A stretch of DNA of 32,750 nucleotides, taken from assembly GCA_038496445.1 (NCBI GenBank), contig JALMLS010000167.1:1-32750 (forward strand), given 5' to 3'. The notes under the pieces are model-generated. The model did not search any database and was not told where the DNA came from. It saw only the letters and a program-made list of their open reading frames with translations. A program made the position numbers and the translations under genes. This DNA is from Trichosphaerium sp. ATCC 40318 (taxonomy: Eukaryota > Discosea > Flabellinia > Trichosidae). Of this stretch, positions 21,394 to 30,950 are shown in pieces; within the stretch, counting starts at the first letter, position 1, and each line of letters begins with the position of its first letter.

Positions 21394-21550
21394 CTAACGT
21401 ACCGCCACATCTGAGATTGTGGCATAGTACACTTCAATACGAAACTTCTGAGAATGACTAGTGATCCCTAGAAATGACAACTTTTAGTGGAATAGTCATT
21501 CCATGAAACATAATCTGTAAAGTCACGTCTGTAGGTATATCTTTAGACAT
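21394..21550 (-). CDS. Possible small gene, unassigned
   Basis: ATG 21550 opens MSKDIPTDVTLQIMFHGMTI, then PLK. A 34-nt GT-AG intron (21448-21481) joins it in phase 0 to KFRIEVYYATISDVAV and a TAG. The text reads like a beta-rich, perhaps ubiquitin-like fold, but I recognise no family. The end could also be a donor (GTACGTTAG) leading to further exons before the CLU start at 21261. Confidence 0.3.
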
Positions 21551-21730
21551 GTTTCTGGCTCAAGCTGTCTAATATTCGCTATTGTTTACCATTTTTAACG
21601 GTACTCAGAGTGCTTGAGTTAATTGAAATACTGGAAGGTTATATTACATGCTACCAAAAATTGCAATGCCTCAAACTTACCTATACGAATTGCATCAATC
21701 ACTCATGACATCTCACCAAGCAAACTTCAC

Positions 21731-21900
21731 TTATGCTGTCTCATTAATGAAGTAAGAAATAGCAGCATTCTCTAGATCATAACTTCGCACCTATCACTTA
21801 CAATACAACTTGAGGAGTTGCAACTCTTGCACGATTTCTTCCAAAGAAGGGGTTGACGATAGAGCAGAAACAAAGCAATACAAAAACTTGAGTCGTACTA
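21731..21900 (-). CDS. Possible UBA-like C-terminal exons
   Basis: Two exons joined over a 27-nt intron (21783-21809) read SALSSTPSLEEIVQELQLLN then YDLENAAISYFINETA and stop at TAA 21731-21733. The pattern 'L...L...nyDlenAi.yf' is like a UBA/TAP-C helix bundle. Upstream exons toward 22094 have coding character (KSIIKIDQLRFTIHDTG) but could not be joined in a single frame. The 5' end is therefore unresolved. Confidence 0.3.
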
Positions 21901-22114
21901 CATTGATTGATTATCCTTTTAGCGTCCCTGATTTCACTGATTACTAGACACACCTTACTATTGTAGATGGTTTGGTGTTTAATAAGATAAATGGTAATGA
22001 TCAACCAGTATCGTGTATAGTAAAACGAAGCTGATCGATTTTGATGATTGATTTTCTGTCGCGATAAGTAGCACCACACTTAAACGTACATCATAAATAT
22101 ACAACCAAACACAA

Positions 22115-22804
22115 ATGACAACTAAACGCAAACAAGTACACTAAAAATTATATTCCCTTCGTTTTAAACAGCTAACCAAAGCATAGAATAATCCAATTGA
22201 AAGAAAACTGCACTTATTCGATCTACCATTTGAATTGCATCTTGAAATTGTTGATTTGGACCCTGAAGTGTATATTAAATGGCCTCTACTATCTAAACAA
22301 AGTGCCAGTATGAGATTTGATTTCTCCTCTCAATCAGTAAAGAAGAGCGGTAAATGGAAGAAATTCAGCCGTGAAGAAGGAAGCTTGAAAAAAAAGCAAA
22401 GGCAAGACTGGGTTAATGATAAATTCCAAGGAAGTTACAAAACGTGGCATGAAAATGGACAGTTGAAAAAACACTTTCATTACTCAAAAGGAAGACTTAA
22501 TGGTCATTGTACTGAGTGGCGTGATAATGGTAATTTACGTATGCAAGCTTATTGTATAAATGGTAAAAGACATGGTGAGGTATTAAAGTTTCATAACAAT
22601 GGTCAAATTGAAGCACATTGTATATGTATCAATGGTAAGATTGACGGATCCTACAAAGAGTATCATGATAACGGTCAGCTTCGTCAACAATTGCAATACG
22701 TCAATGGCATGCGCCAGGGACTATTCAAAATGTGGAATTCTGAAGGGTACTTGGTTGATAAAGGTATCTTTGTTAACAATCAATTTATTGGCAAAGCAAA
22801 TTGA
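22115..22804 (+). CDS. F-box-like protein with YwqK/MORN-variant repeats, second locus
   Basis: Two exons (22115-22135 and 22187-22804) give 212 residues. The short first exon MTTKRKQ joins NNPIERKLHLFDLPFELHLE; LFDLPFELHLEIVDLD is F-box-like and lacks an ATG of its own. Then come five clear repeats of about 24 residues: YKTWHENGQLKKHFHYSKGR, CTEWRDNGNLRMQAYCINGK, VLKFHNNGQIEAHCICINGK, YKEYHDNGQLRQQLQYVNGM and FKMWNSEGYLVDKGIFVNNQ, with 'W/Y..NG.L.......NG...G'. Family: MORN-variant/YwqK. Compared with the gene at 3775-4459 it has the same order, similar length and fewer introns. Probably a Skp1-bound adaptor; substrate unknown. Confidence 0.75.
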
Positions 22805-22948
22805 TTTCCAAACAACGAAGACGTCTATTTCAAAAATTGTAACACTATTTGTTGGCGACTAGTTTACTTGGTACAATACTGAACATATTTCCATTTGACA
22901 TCTATCTACAACTGCAATCGATATTGGACAACCAAAAGCAATACTAGA

Positions 22949-24749
22949 TTACATAATCTTATCTGGTTTAAGTACAACATGAGCAGTTGTTCCTGTATTC
23001 ATTGGTCTCTTCTCAAAAGGAAATATTCTTGCTCTGAGTGACTGTTTAAAATAAAACATAAGTATTTGCAACAGTAACTATTTTTTTGTTGTCATCTAAA
23101 CGTACTGGTACATAGTATGCGACAATCATCGCAACAACGATCAATAGTACAATCAATATTGCTATGCTTATGACCAAGTACTTCCACCAATCTGAACACG
23201 TGTTATTGATGTTCATAGCAACTGAGAACTTTGAAGATGTCTGTTTGATTGAAGATTCTACTTTTTTACAACCATCACTATGAACAAAAAGTATATCTGA
23301 GAATCCTTCTGTTGAATTAATACAACTGTATTCAAATAAAGTGCGTTCTGTGTCTTGTTTCTCATCTGTATGGACAACAAGTGTTCCAGAAGGAGTAAAA
23401 CAACCTTGATTTAACTTGTATGAGCAAAAGTATGAGTATGACGTTTCAATACCTGTAATGTTGACATGTCCTCCTTCACGAAAAGTGACCTTGTGGTTTG
23501 GTGTGAGTATGTAATTTCCGTTGAATACTGTAGTTCCAATTATATCAATAGTTAGTGGCAACTCGACAGTTGTAGGACTCATTGGCTCAGTTGGCGTGTC
23601 TATCTGAAGAGAACTAAATGAAATTAGGAGAAGAAACATGATTCCGTTCGTACGAATTTCGTCTTTCAACTTCTTGGCCGAGAAAAGACACACTCACATT
23701 GTTCCTTGAAATAACTGGATAATAGTCGTTGTCAAAGTTAAAAAAGTAAAGTAAATCAGGATTCGTTGTATTGGGAGAGTATGCCAATTCAAGAAGCTCG
23801 TCATCTGATAGCTCCCTTTTTTAAAACAATTACAAAATAGTCAAAAGGTTGTTGTAGTACTTATTCCAAATACTCAAGTTGTCAATGTCACCCTATAACA
23901 GTACTTAGCGCAGGCAATAGCAAATGAAGCTTACAGAAAATCCAAACTTAACTTCATCCGAGCGGTCACTGACCACACCACCAATCGTAAAGTGTCCCTT
24001 TTGTGAATTACTAAGCAGCATCTACAATATCATTTCATAGCGTACCTTGTCCGAGTGAGAGAGGGGAAGCGTGGCGTTTACACTTTTAACTATTGTATTG
24101 TTCGATATTGTCTTCATTGTTATTGCATTGCTGGCTAAATCACGTGATAAAAAAACATAAATCTGCTTTTGGTTAACAACTCGTCTCGTATATAAACTTG
24201 CTTACCCATTCATTTATTGGCACTTGTGGGTGAATCGATGCATCGAAAGCACCGTCAGGATATTTTATCCTCTGCATGTCGTGGAAGGTATGGAACGTGA
24301 GTTGGCTGGTAGAGCTACCAAGAGTTCCAACAGAAAACATGAACCCATTATCTTCAAAAACAGAAGACATTGTCGAAAATATAGTATAAACGCAGTCTCC
24401 ATTGAAAGAACATTCACTATTCACGTTAGAAAAAGAAAAACCGCAGATAAAAACCAACGAGAACCTGTCAAAGTTTACCCATGCGCCAACTGAAATGATA
24501 GAGTAGTTACTGAAATCTTCGCCTTGATAACGAATGCTACCATTACTTGGTGCTTGAATGCTACCACTGCCTGAAAAATGAGCAACCATATCACCAGGAT
24601 AACCTAAAGTAAGCTTGTTAGGTTTTTGTTTACAGATAGTAATATGGCTTTAGCGTACAATGAGTTGGGGTAATCGTGATCAAGCAGAATAGTAGTAGTA
24701 AAATCATAGCAATTTGGCTATTTTTTTCGGGATGTAAAGAGGCCTCCAT
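22949..24749 (-). CDS. LamG-type single-pass receptor-like protein, copy 1
   Basis: Type I membrane protein. ATG 24749 gives a cytosolic-looking start and hydrophobic signal (IAMILLLLFCLITIT). The ectodomain, MVAHFSGSG..., GEDFSNYSIISVGAWVNFD, CVYTIFSTM, SIHPQVPINEW and IYVFLSRDLASNAITMKTIS, has the jelly-roll pattern of LamG/concanavalin-like domains ('SIS.W...d', 'W..va.t.d'). Then come a short Pro/Thr stalk (TPTEPMSPTTVELP), a beta-rich region (FNGNYILTPNHKVTFREGGH, CFTPSGTLVVHTD), a helix (LVISIAILIVLLIVVAMIVA) and a tail SLRARIFPFEKRPMNTGTTA ending VVLKPDKIM. An intron inside ...NITG|CFTPSG (about 48 nt) and a last intron before SLRARIF are conserved in all copies. The stalk is the shortest of the three close copies. 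It has about ten exons and is convergent with the gene ending at 22804. Confidence 0.8.
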
Positions 24750-25462
24750 TCTATGTCTAAAGGCTTTTTGTGCTTTTGTATGGTTTTATGTTATCAGAAG
24801 AGAACCTAGTGGTTGTTATTGGCAGCTTACTTGAAATAGTGTGAGTCATCTAAAACCGCAAATGTGTGACTCTGAAACCTGGTTCTTACCAATAACTGAA
24901 GCCAAGTACTGGTAAACAAATGCGCTACCACAAATGCAAGGGTTATCAAGTGCGGGTTTTTTTTGAAAGTTTGGCGAAATTTGGCGACAAGTTCTGTTAC
25001 AGAGTCCTAACGTATTACAACACGACTGTACGGTCTTTTATTCAGTGTATGGAAGTCTGATCATTGAATGGTAATGTTAGACACTATTCTGAACATTCAA
25101 CGTAAAAAAGATCACTTTAGTGGTACGTTACGTATCCTAACACTCATCGAGCTGCTCTTGCAGACAATGTAGTGTAGCTGATGAACCGGTTGATGTGCTG
25201 ATTGACGTAACTCTAAGTTAGGTGTATACTGTCGTAATAAATAGCAGTAAGTTCAGCAGCTGCTGGCGTAATCAGGCCATTTACAGACGAACACTTATTT
25301 AGGGCCTGCGTGGGGCCTCACGTACGAAAGAGGTACGTGTCTGGGAGGAGTATGTTTAGTCAGTAAGCCAACAAATACAGACATACAAAAGGCAACAGTG
25401 AGCAAGGTGGACATTGCTAAAACACGCTTCATTTTAGCCAATGTACATGAGTTCTTATGTAC
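24750..25462. other. Interval between LamG copies 1 and 2
   Basis: These 713 bp hold the upstream region of copy 1 and the downstream region of copy 2. No coding pattern was seen. From about 25322 to 25462 the sequence matches 28465-28596, downstream of copy 3, so it belongs to the duplicated unit. The segment 24950-25310 looks unique in the window. Confidence 0.5.
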
Positions 25463-27680
25463 TTATCTTGTCTCCATCGCTACATGAGTTGTTGTTCCTG
25501 TATTCATTGGTCTCTTTTCAAAAGGAAATATTCTTGCTCTGAGTGACTGTTTAAAAATAAAACATAAGTATTTACAACAGTAACTCTTTTGTTGTTGTCA
25601 TCTAAACGTACTGGTACATAGTATGCTACAATCATTGCAACAACGATCAATAGTACAAGTAATATTGCTATGCTTATGACCAAGTACTTCCACCAATCTG
25701 AACACGTGTTATTGATGTTCATAGCAACTGAGAACTTTGAAGATGTCTGTTTGGTTGAAGATTCTACTTTTTTACAACTATCACTATGAACAACAAGTAT
25801 ATCTGAGAATCCATCTGTTGAATTAATACAACTGTACTCGAATAAAGTGCGTTCTGTGTCTTGTTTCTCATCTGTATGGACAACAAGTGTTCCAGAAGGA
25901 GTAAAGCAACCTTGATTTAACTTGTATGAGCAAAGTATGAGTATGACATTTCAATACCTGTAATGTTGACATGTCCTCCTTCACGAAAAGTGACCTTGTG
26001 GTTTGGTGTGAGTATGTAATTTCCGTTGAATACTATCATTCCAATTATATCAATAGTTAGTGGCAACTCGAAGCTTGTAGGCCCACTCGTTGGTGCCTGT
26101 GTTGGTGCCTGTATTGGTACACTAGTAGGACTCATACCGGTAGGAGGAGTAGGCGGTACAGTTGGTGATTCTATTTGAAGAGAACTAAATGTATAAGGAT
26201 CACATAAAAAGAACTTTCGTACGAATTTCGTCTTTCAACGTCTTGGCCGAGAAAAGACACACTCACATTGTTCCTGGAAATAACTGGATCATATCCATTG
26301 TCAAAGTCAAAAAAGTAAAGTAAATCAGGATTCATTGTATTGGGAGAATATGCCAATTCAAGAAGCTCGTCATCTGATAGCTCCCTTTTTTAAAACAATT
26401 AAAAAATAGTGAAAAGGTTGTTGTTAGTACTTGTTCCAAATACTCAAGTTTTCAATGTCACCCTACAACAGTGGTTCAATAAGATATAGAGATTAAAAAC
26501 AAATAGCTTACAGAGAACCCAAATTGAGCTACAGTACCATTACGTAGACAACCAATCACAAAATATCCCTTTTTGTTGTTATAAGACTCATTACTACTAT
26601 TTAAAGGATTTTATACCTTGTCTGAGTAAGAGAGGGTTGGTGATGCGTTTACGCTTTTGACTACTGTGTTGTTTGATATTGTCTTTAGTGAAATCTTATT
26701 TTTGGATATATCACGTGAATAATAAACATAAATCTGCGGTAAATATCAGAACATATCCATTACAATCTTACATACCCATTCATTTGCAGGCACTTGTGGG
26801 TGGATGGAGGAATTAAATGCCTCGTTTTTTGGATATTCGTCCCAATTGCCATTGTAATTCTCAAACGCGAGTTGCCGGTTGGAATAGTGGGGAACGAAAC
26901 TACCAACGCTACAGAAACCACCAGTGTCACCACGGTTAAATGATATTGTCGAAAATATAGTATGTAGCCTGCAATCCTCAGAAACACAGTCCCTATTCAT
27001 ATTAGAATAGAAAAGCGTATTAAAAGCAACGAACTTGTCAAAGTTTATCCAGGCGCCAATTGAAATGATAGAGTAGTTACTGAAATCTTCGCCATCAAGA
27101 AGAATACCACCATTTTCCATTCCATCGTCATCACCTCTACCTGAAAAGTGTGCTGCCATACCGAGTGGATTGCCTTGTTAAAGAAAGTGGGTTATGTCGT
27201 AACAATATTTTCGAATTAATTAACTACGAAACATACCACCAGTGCATACTGTTGCCGTAAAAAACGTGACCACGCATAAATACTTCAAAAACACCTCTCT
27301 GTTATACATTTAATACTCTGGGTTGGTATCGTTTAGTGCTTGTTATGATGACAGTGTTTGAAGTGAAGAGAACTAGAGTTACCTTAACTAACAAAATTAG
27401 TATTTGTTTTGTGAACAACAAAAAACAAAGATGTCTTGGCGATGAGCCAATGAACAGGTTGATTAATACCTATGACATTTTTTTCCAACAATTCGAAAAA
27501 ATTACCGGCCTTAGATTGTTCAGAAGTTTGTAATGCCATCATTAGCACAAAGTATGACTGTCGGTATTAATTTACTCAGCGTTTGTTGCGAAAAAGTTGT
27601 AAAAGTACGCGCACAACGTTTAACACATACAAGCCTTTTTTCTTTGGCGGCTAAAACTTGTAGGACGATCACGTGACAAT
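25322..27680. repeat. Direct segmental duplication, unit 1 (copy 2)
   Basis: This stretch matches 28465-30835 in the same orientation. The offset is about 3,143 bp at the 3' flank, 3,134 at the stop codons, 3,146 at the start codons and 3,153 at the upstream TCACGTGA. The unit includes 3' flank, whole gene and about 370 bp upstream. Confidence 0.8.
25463..27309 (-). CDS. LamG-type single-pass receptor-like protein, copy 2
   Basis: Ten exons (27237-27309, 27035-27173, 26776-26992, 26617-26733, 26512-26568, 26431-26462, 26263-26384, 25958-26170, 25585-25910, 25463-25546) give 459 residues. Signal peptide MYNREVFLKYLCVVTFFTA; LamG-like domain (MAAHFSGRGDDDG, GEDFSNYSIISIGAWINFD, SSIHPQVPANEW, IYVYYSRDISKNKISLKTIS, ELSDDELLELAYSPN, LLYFFDFDNGYDP); stalk with PTVPPTPPTGMSPT and IQAPTQAPTSGPTS; beta-rich region; helix; tail SLRARIFPFEKRPMNTGTTT ending HVAMETR. 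A single missing base relative to copy 1 near 25935 lies inside an intron and does not break the gene. Copies 2 and 3 are much closer to each other than to copy 1. An adhesion or recognition role is inference. Confidence 0.85.
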
Positions 27681-28284
27681 TTCGTTTTTTTGGTTTTTTT
27701 TTTTGAATGAATTAAATATGTCTGGCAGTTCGGCGTTTGAATTAGTGAGACCGAAGCTGAACTCGAACTCAACAAAAGAAACACCAACACGATTAACGAT
27801 GGCTAATATCAACAACACCCACAAACCCAACCAACTTGAACACCCTATTAGTAATGTACAACAAACACAATACCCCTAACCAAATTCAATCAAAACTAAC
27901 TAAAGAACAAGGTTGCGTCTAGTGATCAATCAGGGACACACTCAAGGGATAATGGTCACCAATCAAAGTATTACGGCACCTCGAGTGCCAAGTGATTGAA
28001 AACTATGGTCGTAGAATATTAACACCTGTAACCACCCTTACGTGAAAACTCCACAAAGTTTTTTTTTTCTCTTTCTTTTTTTTCTTGTAAAATTCTCTTC
28101 TGTACAGAAGGTATCATAATTTCGCACAAATGCACTGTAGTGTTTTAATGTACAAATATATACATAACATCAGTGCGCTATTGATAGCCACTAAGACATT
28201 GTCTTTCCTCCCAAACAGTCGCGTATTTATCGTCTAGGCGCAATGGTTATTCTAACAATCAAATTAGCAGGCAAAGCGTTATAA
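27310..28284. promoter_or_regulatory. Upstream region of LamG copy 2 and unique spacer
   Basis: 27310-27680 is duplicated upstream of copy 3 and ends in a TCACGTGA palindrome (27669-27676), about 360 bp from the ATG. The rest is unique. It contains an open plus-strand frame from ATG 27718 to TAA 27877-27879 (about 53 codons, Asn/Thr/Pro-rich, low complexity, no family), which I do not call as a gene, and T-runs near 28060-28085. Confidence 0.45.
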
Positions 28285-28435
28285 TTACATCCTCAATAGA
28301 TCCCTTAGCCTTAGTTGCTGGTATAGTTGTGTTGATGTCACTGCTGGGTTTGAGATGAAACTCAAATGGGAAGAACAAAGCTCGAAAGCGCTATGCAATA
28401 CAATTAGTATCACGTTCTATATTCACAGACGAGAA
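28285..28435 (-). pseudogene. Orphan terminal exon of a copy-4-type LamG gene
   Basis: This segment matches the last exon and part of the last intron of copy 4 (30951-31110): minus-strand text RFRALFFPFEFHLKPSSD, then IPATKAKGSIEDV, with small substitutions. The original stop is replaced by a short extension (IITLCLLI, then TGA). No other part of a LamG gene lies upstream: at 28436 similarity ends, and unit 2 of the duplication begins at 28465. It is a relic of a lost gene or a stray from unequal exchange. Confidence 0.75.
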
Positions 28436-28464
28436 CTTATATGTAGGACCTCTACACCACTAAT

Positions 28465-30835
28465 GTACGAAAGAGGTACAGATCTGGGAGGAGTATGTTT
28501 AGTCAGTAAGCTAACTAATACAGACATACAAAAGGCAACAGTGAGCAAGATGGACATCAATAAACACCTTCATTTAGTCAATGTACATGAGTTCTATCAT
28601 CTTGTTTCCATTTCTACATGAATTCTTGTTCCTGTGTTCATTGGTCTCTTCTCAAAAGGAAATATTCTTGCTCTGAGTGACTGTTCAAAATAAAACATAA
28701 GTATTTGCAACAGTAACTCTTTTGTTGTTGTCATCTAAACGTACTGGTACATAGTATGCGATTATCATTGCAACAACGATCAATAGTACAAGTAATATTG
28801 CTATGCTTATGACCAAGTACTTCCACCAATCTGAACATGTGTTATTGATGTTCATAGCAACTGAGAACTTTGAAGATGTCTGTTTGGTTGAAGATTCTAC
28901 TTTTTTACAACCATCACTATGAACAACAAGTATATCTGAGAATCCATCTGTTGAATTAATACAACTGTACTCAAATAAAGTGCGTTCTGTGTCTTGTTTC
29001 TCATCCGTATGGACAACAAGTGTTCCAGAAGGAGTAAAGCAACCTTGATTTAAAACATGTCAGAAATTGTGCGTGTGGCGTTCCAATACCTGTAATGTTG
29101 ACATGTCCTCCTTCACGAAAAGTGACCTTGTGGTTTGGTGTGAGTATGTAATTTCCGTTGAATACTATCATTCCAATTATATCTATAGTTAGTGGCAACT
29201 CGAAGCTTGTAGGCCCGCTCGTTGGTGCCTGTGTTAGCGCCTGTGTTGGTGCTTTTGTTGGTACACTAGTAGGACTCATACCGGTAGGAGGAGTAGGCGG
29301 TACACTTGGTGATTCTATTTGAAGAGAACTAAATGTATAAGGATCACATAAAAGGAACTTTCGTACGAATTTCGTCTTTCAACTTCTTGGCCGAGAAAAG
29401 ACACACTCACATTGTTCCTGGAAATAACTGGATAATAGTCGTTGTCAAAGTTAAAAAAGTAAAGTAAATCAGGATTCGTTGTATTGGGAGAGTATGCCAA
29501 TTCAAGAAGCTCGTCATCTGATAGCTCCCTTTTTTAAAACAATTACAAAATAGTGAAAAGGTTGTTGTTAGTACTTGTTCCAAATACTCAGGTTGTCAAT
29601 GTCACCCTACAACAGTGGTTCAATAAGATATATAGATTTAAAGCAAATAGCTTACAGAGAACCCCAATCGAGCTGCACTTCCCTCACGTAGACAACCAAT
29701 CACAAAATATCCCTTGCTGTTATTAGACTCATTACTACTATTTAAAGGATTGTACATTGTCTGAGTAAGAGAGTGTTGGTGATGCGTTTACGCTTTTGAC
29801 TACTGTGTTGTTTGATATTGTCTTTAGTGAAATCTTATTTTTGGATATATCACGTGAATAATAAACATAAATCTGCGGTAAATATCAGAACATATCCATT
29901 ACAATCTTACATACCCATTCATTTGCAGGCACTTGTGGGTGGATGGAGGAATTAAATGCCTCGTTTTTTGGATATTCGTCCCAATCGCCATTGTAATTCT
30001 CAAACGCGAGTTGCCGTTTGGAATATATAGGCTTTAAACTACCAACGCTACAGAAACCACCAGTGTCACCACGGTTAAATGATATTGTCGAAAATATAGT
30101 ATGTAGTAGGCAATCCTCAGCATCACAGTCCCTATTCATATTAGAATAGAAAAGCGTATTAAGTATAAAAGCAACGAACTTGTCAAAGTTTATCCAGGCG
30201 CCAACTGAAATGATAGAGTAGTTACTGAAATCTTCGCCATCAATAAGAATACCACCATTTTCTATTCCAATATTGCCTCCACGTGAAAAGTGCGCTGCCA
30301 TATCGAGTGGATTGCCTTGTTAAAGAAAGTAGGTTTCTCTCGTAAAAAATATATTTTCGAATTAATTAACTTCGAAACATACCACCGGTGCATACTGTTG
30401 CCGTAAAAAACGTGACCACGCATAAATACTTCAAAAACACCTCTTTGTTATACATTTATTGCTCTGGATAGTACGCTGTGGTATCTTTTAGTGGTTGCTA
30501 TGATGACAGCGTTTGAAGTGAATAGAATTGGAGTTGGCTTAACAATTGTAGTATTTGGTTTGTGAACAACAAAGAAAAATTCTTGGTGATGAAGATGAAC
30601 AGGTTGAGCCTTGCCTCTACGTATTTTTTTCAGAATATTTGAAAAAATTCGCAAAAAAAAACCAGGTTTCGAATTATTCAGAAGGTACTAGCGTGAGATT
30701 CGTCCTGTCCAACAAAAGGAGGGAACTGCTAGTATTAATTTACACAGCTTTTAAAAGTACACGCACAACGTTTTAACGCATGCGAGCCTTTTTTTTTGGC
30801 GTCTAAAACCTTGCAGCTCAATCACGTGACAAATA
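28465..30835. repeat. Direct segmental duplication, unit 2 (copy 3)
   Basis: Second unit of the duplication described at 25322-27680. It includes the 3' flank with the shared GGGAGGAGTATGTTTAGTCA run, the whole copy-3 gene and the upstream region to the TCACGTGA at 30822-30829. Confidence 0.8.
28597..30455 (-). CDS. LamG-type single-pass receptor-like protein, copy 3
   Basis: Same exon plan as copy 2. Signal peptide MYNKEVFLKYLCVVTFFTA; LamG-like domain with MAAHFSRGGNIGIENGG, GEDFSNYSIISVGAWINFD, NNDCxx-type Cys pair in CDAEDC, SSIHPQVPANEW and AYSPNTTNPDLLYFFNFDN; stalk longer than copy 2 by one unit (PTKAPTQALTQAPTSGPTS); beta-rich region; helix; tail SLRARIFPFEKRPMNTGTRI ending HVEMETR. 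The intron after NITG has diverged strongly (its coding-strand text carries ACGCCACACGCAC) while the flanking exons are nearly identical to copy 2. The middle of the LamG domain (VGSLKPIYSKRQL against VGSFVPHYSNRQL) also differs. Stop TGA at 28597-28599. Confidence 0.85.
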
Positions 30836-30950
30836 CTTTTTTTGATTGAAAGACGACATTACGAAGCTTTTATCCTTGATGAATGCTATTTTATAGACCT
30901 AAAAACAGCAAAGCCACAAACTTGGATGAAAATATCAAATAAACACAGTG
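30456..30950. promoter_or_regulatory. Upstream region of LamG copy 3
   Basis: These 495 bp separate copy 3 from the stop of copy 4. 30456-30835 is homologous to 27310-27680, including the TCACGTGA palindrome at 30822-30829. Sequence beyond 30840 does not match the copy 2 flank. No gene seen. Confidence 0.5.

Noticed and set aside
24141-24150. TCACGTGA copies at 24142, 26711, 29850 and 32537 as regulatory sites
   Set aside because: They are in coding exons of the LamG genes or aligned with them and encode Ser-Arg-Asp, so protein conservation explains most of them.
24224-24493. Plus-strand open frame of about 89 codons inside LamG copy 1
   Set aside because: It is antisense to conserved LamG exons, with no ATG-proximal signals or family pattern.
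25925-25960. Apparent frameshift in LamG copy 2 (one base fewer than copy 1), and a stronger one in copy 3 near 29060-29085
   Set aside because: Both fall inside an intron. Copies 1-4 all join NITG to CF(T/K)P(S/A)G over a GT..AG segment of about 46-50 nt, so the genes are intact.
28215-28260. tRNA-like A-box (GGCGCAATGGTTA)
   Set aside because: No B-box or pairing acceptor stem follows within the right distance.
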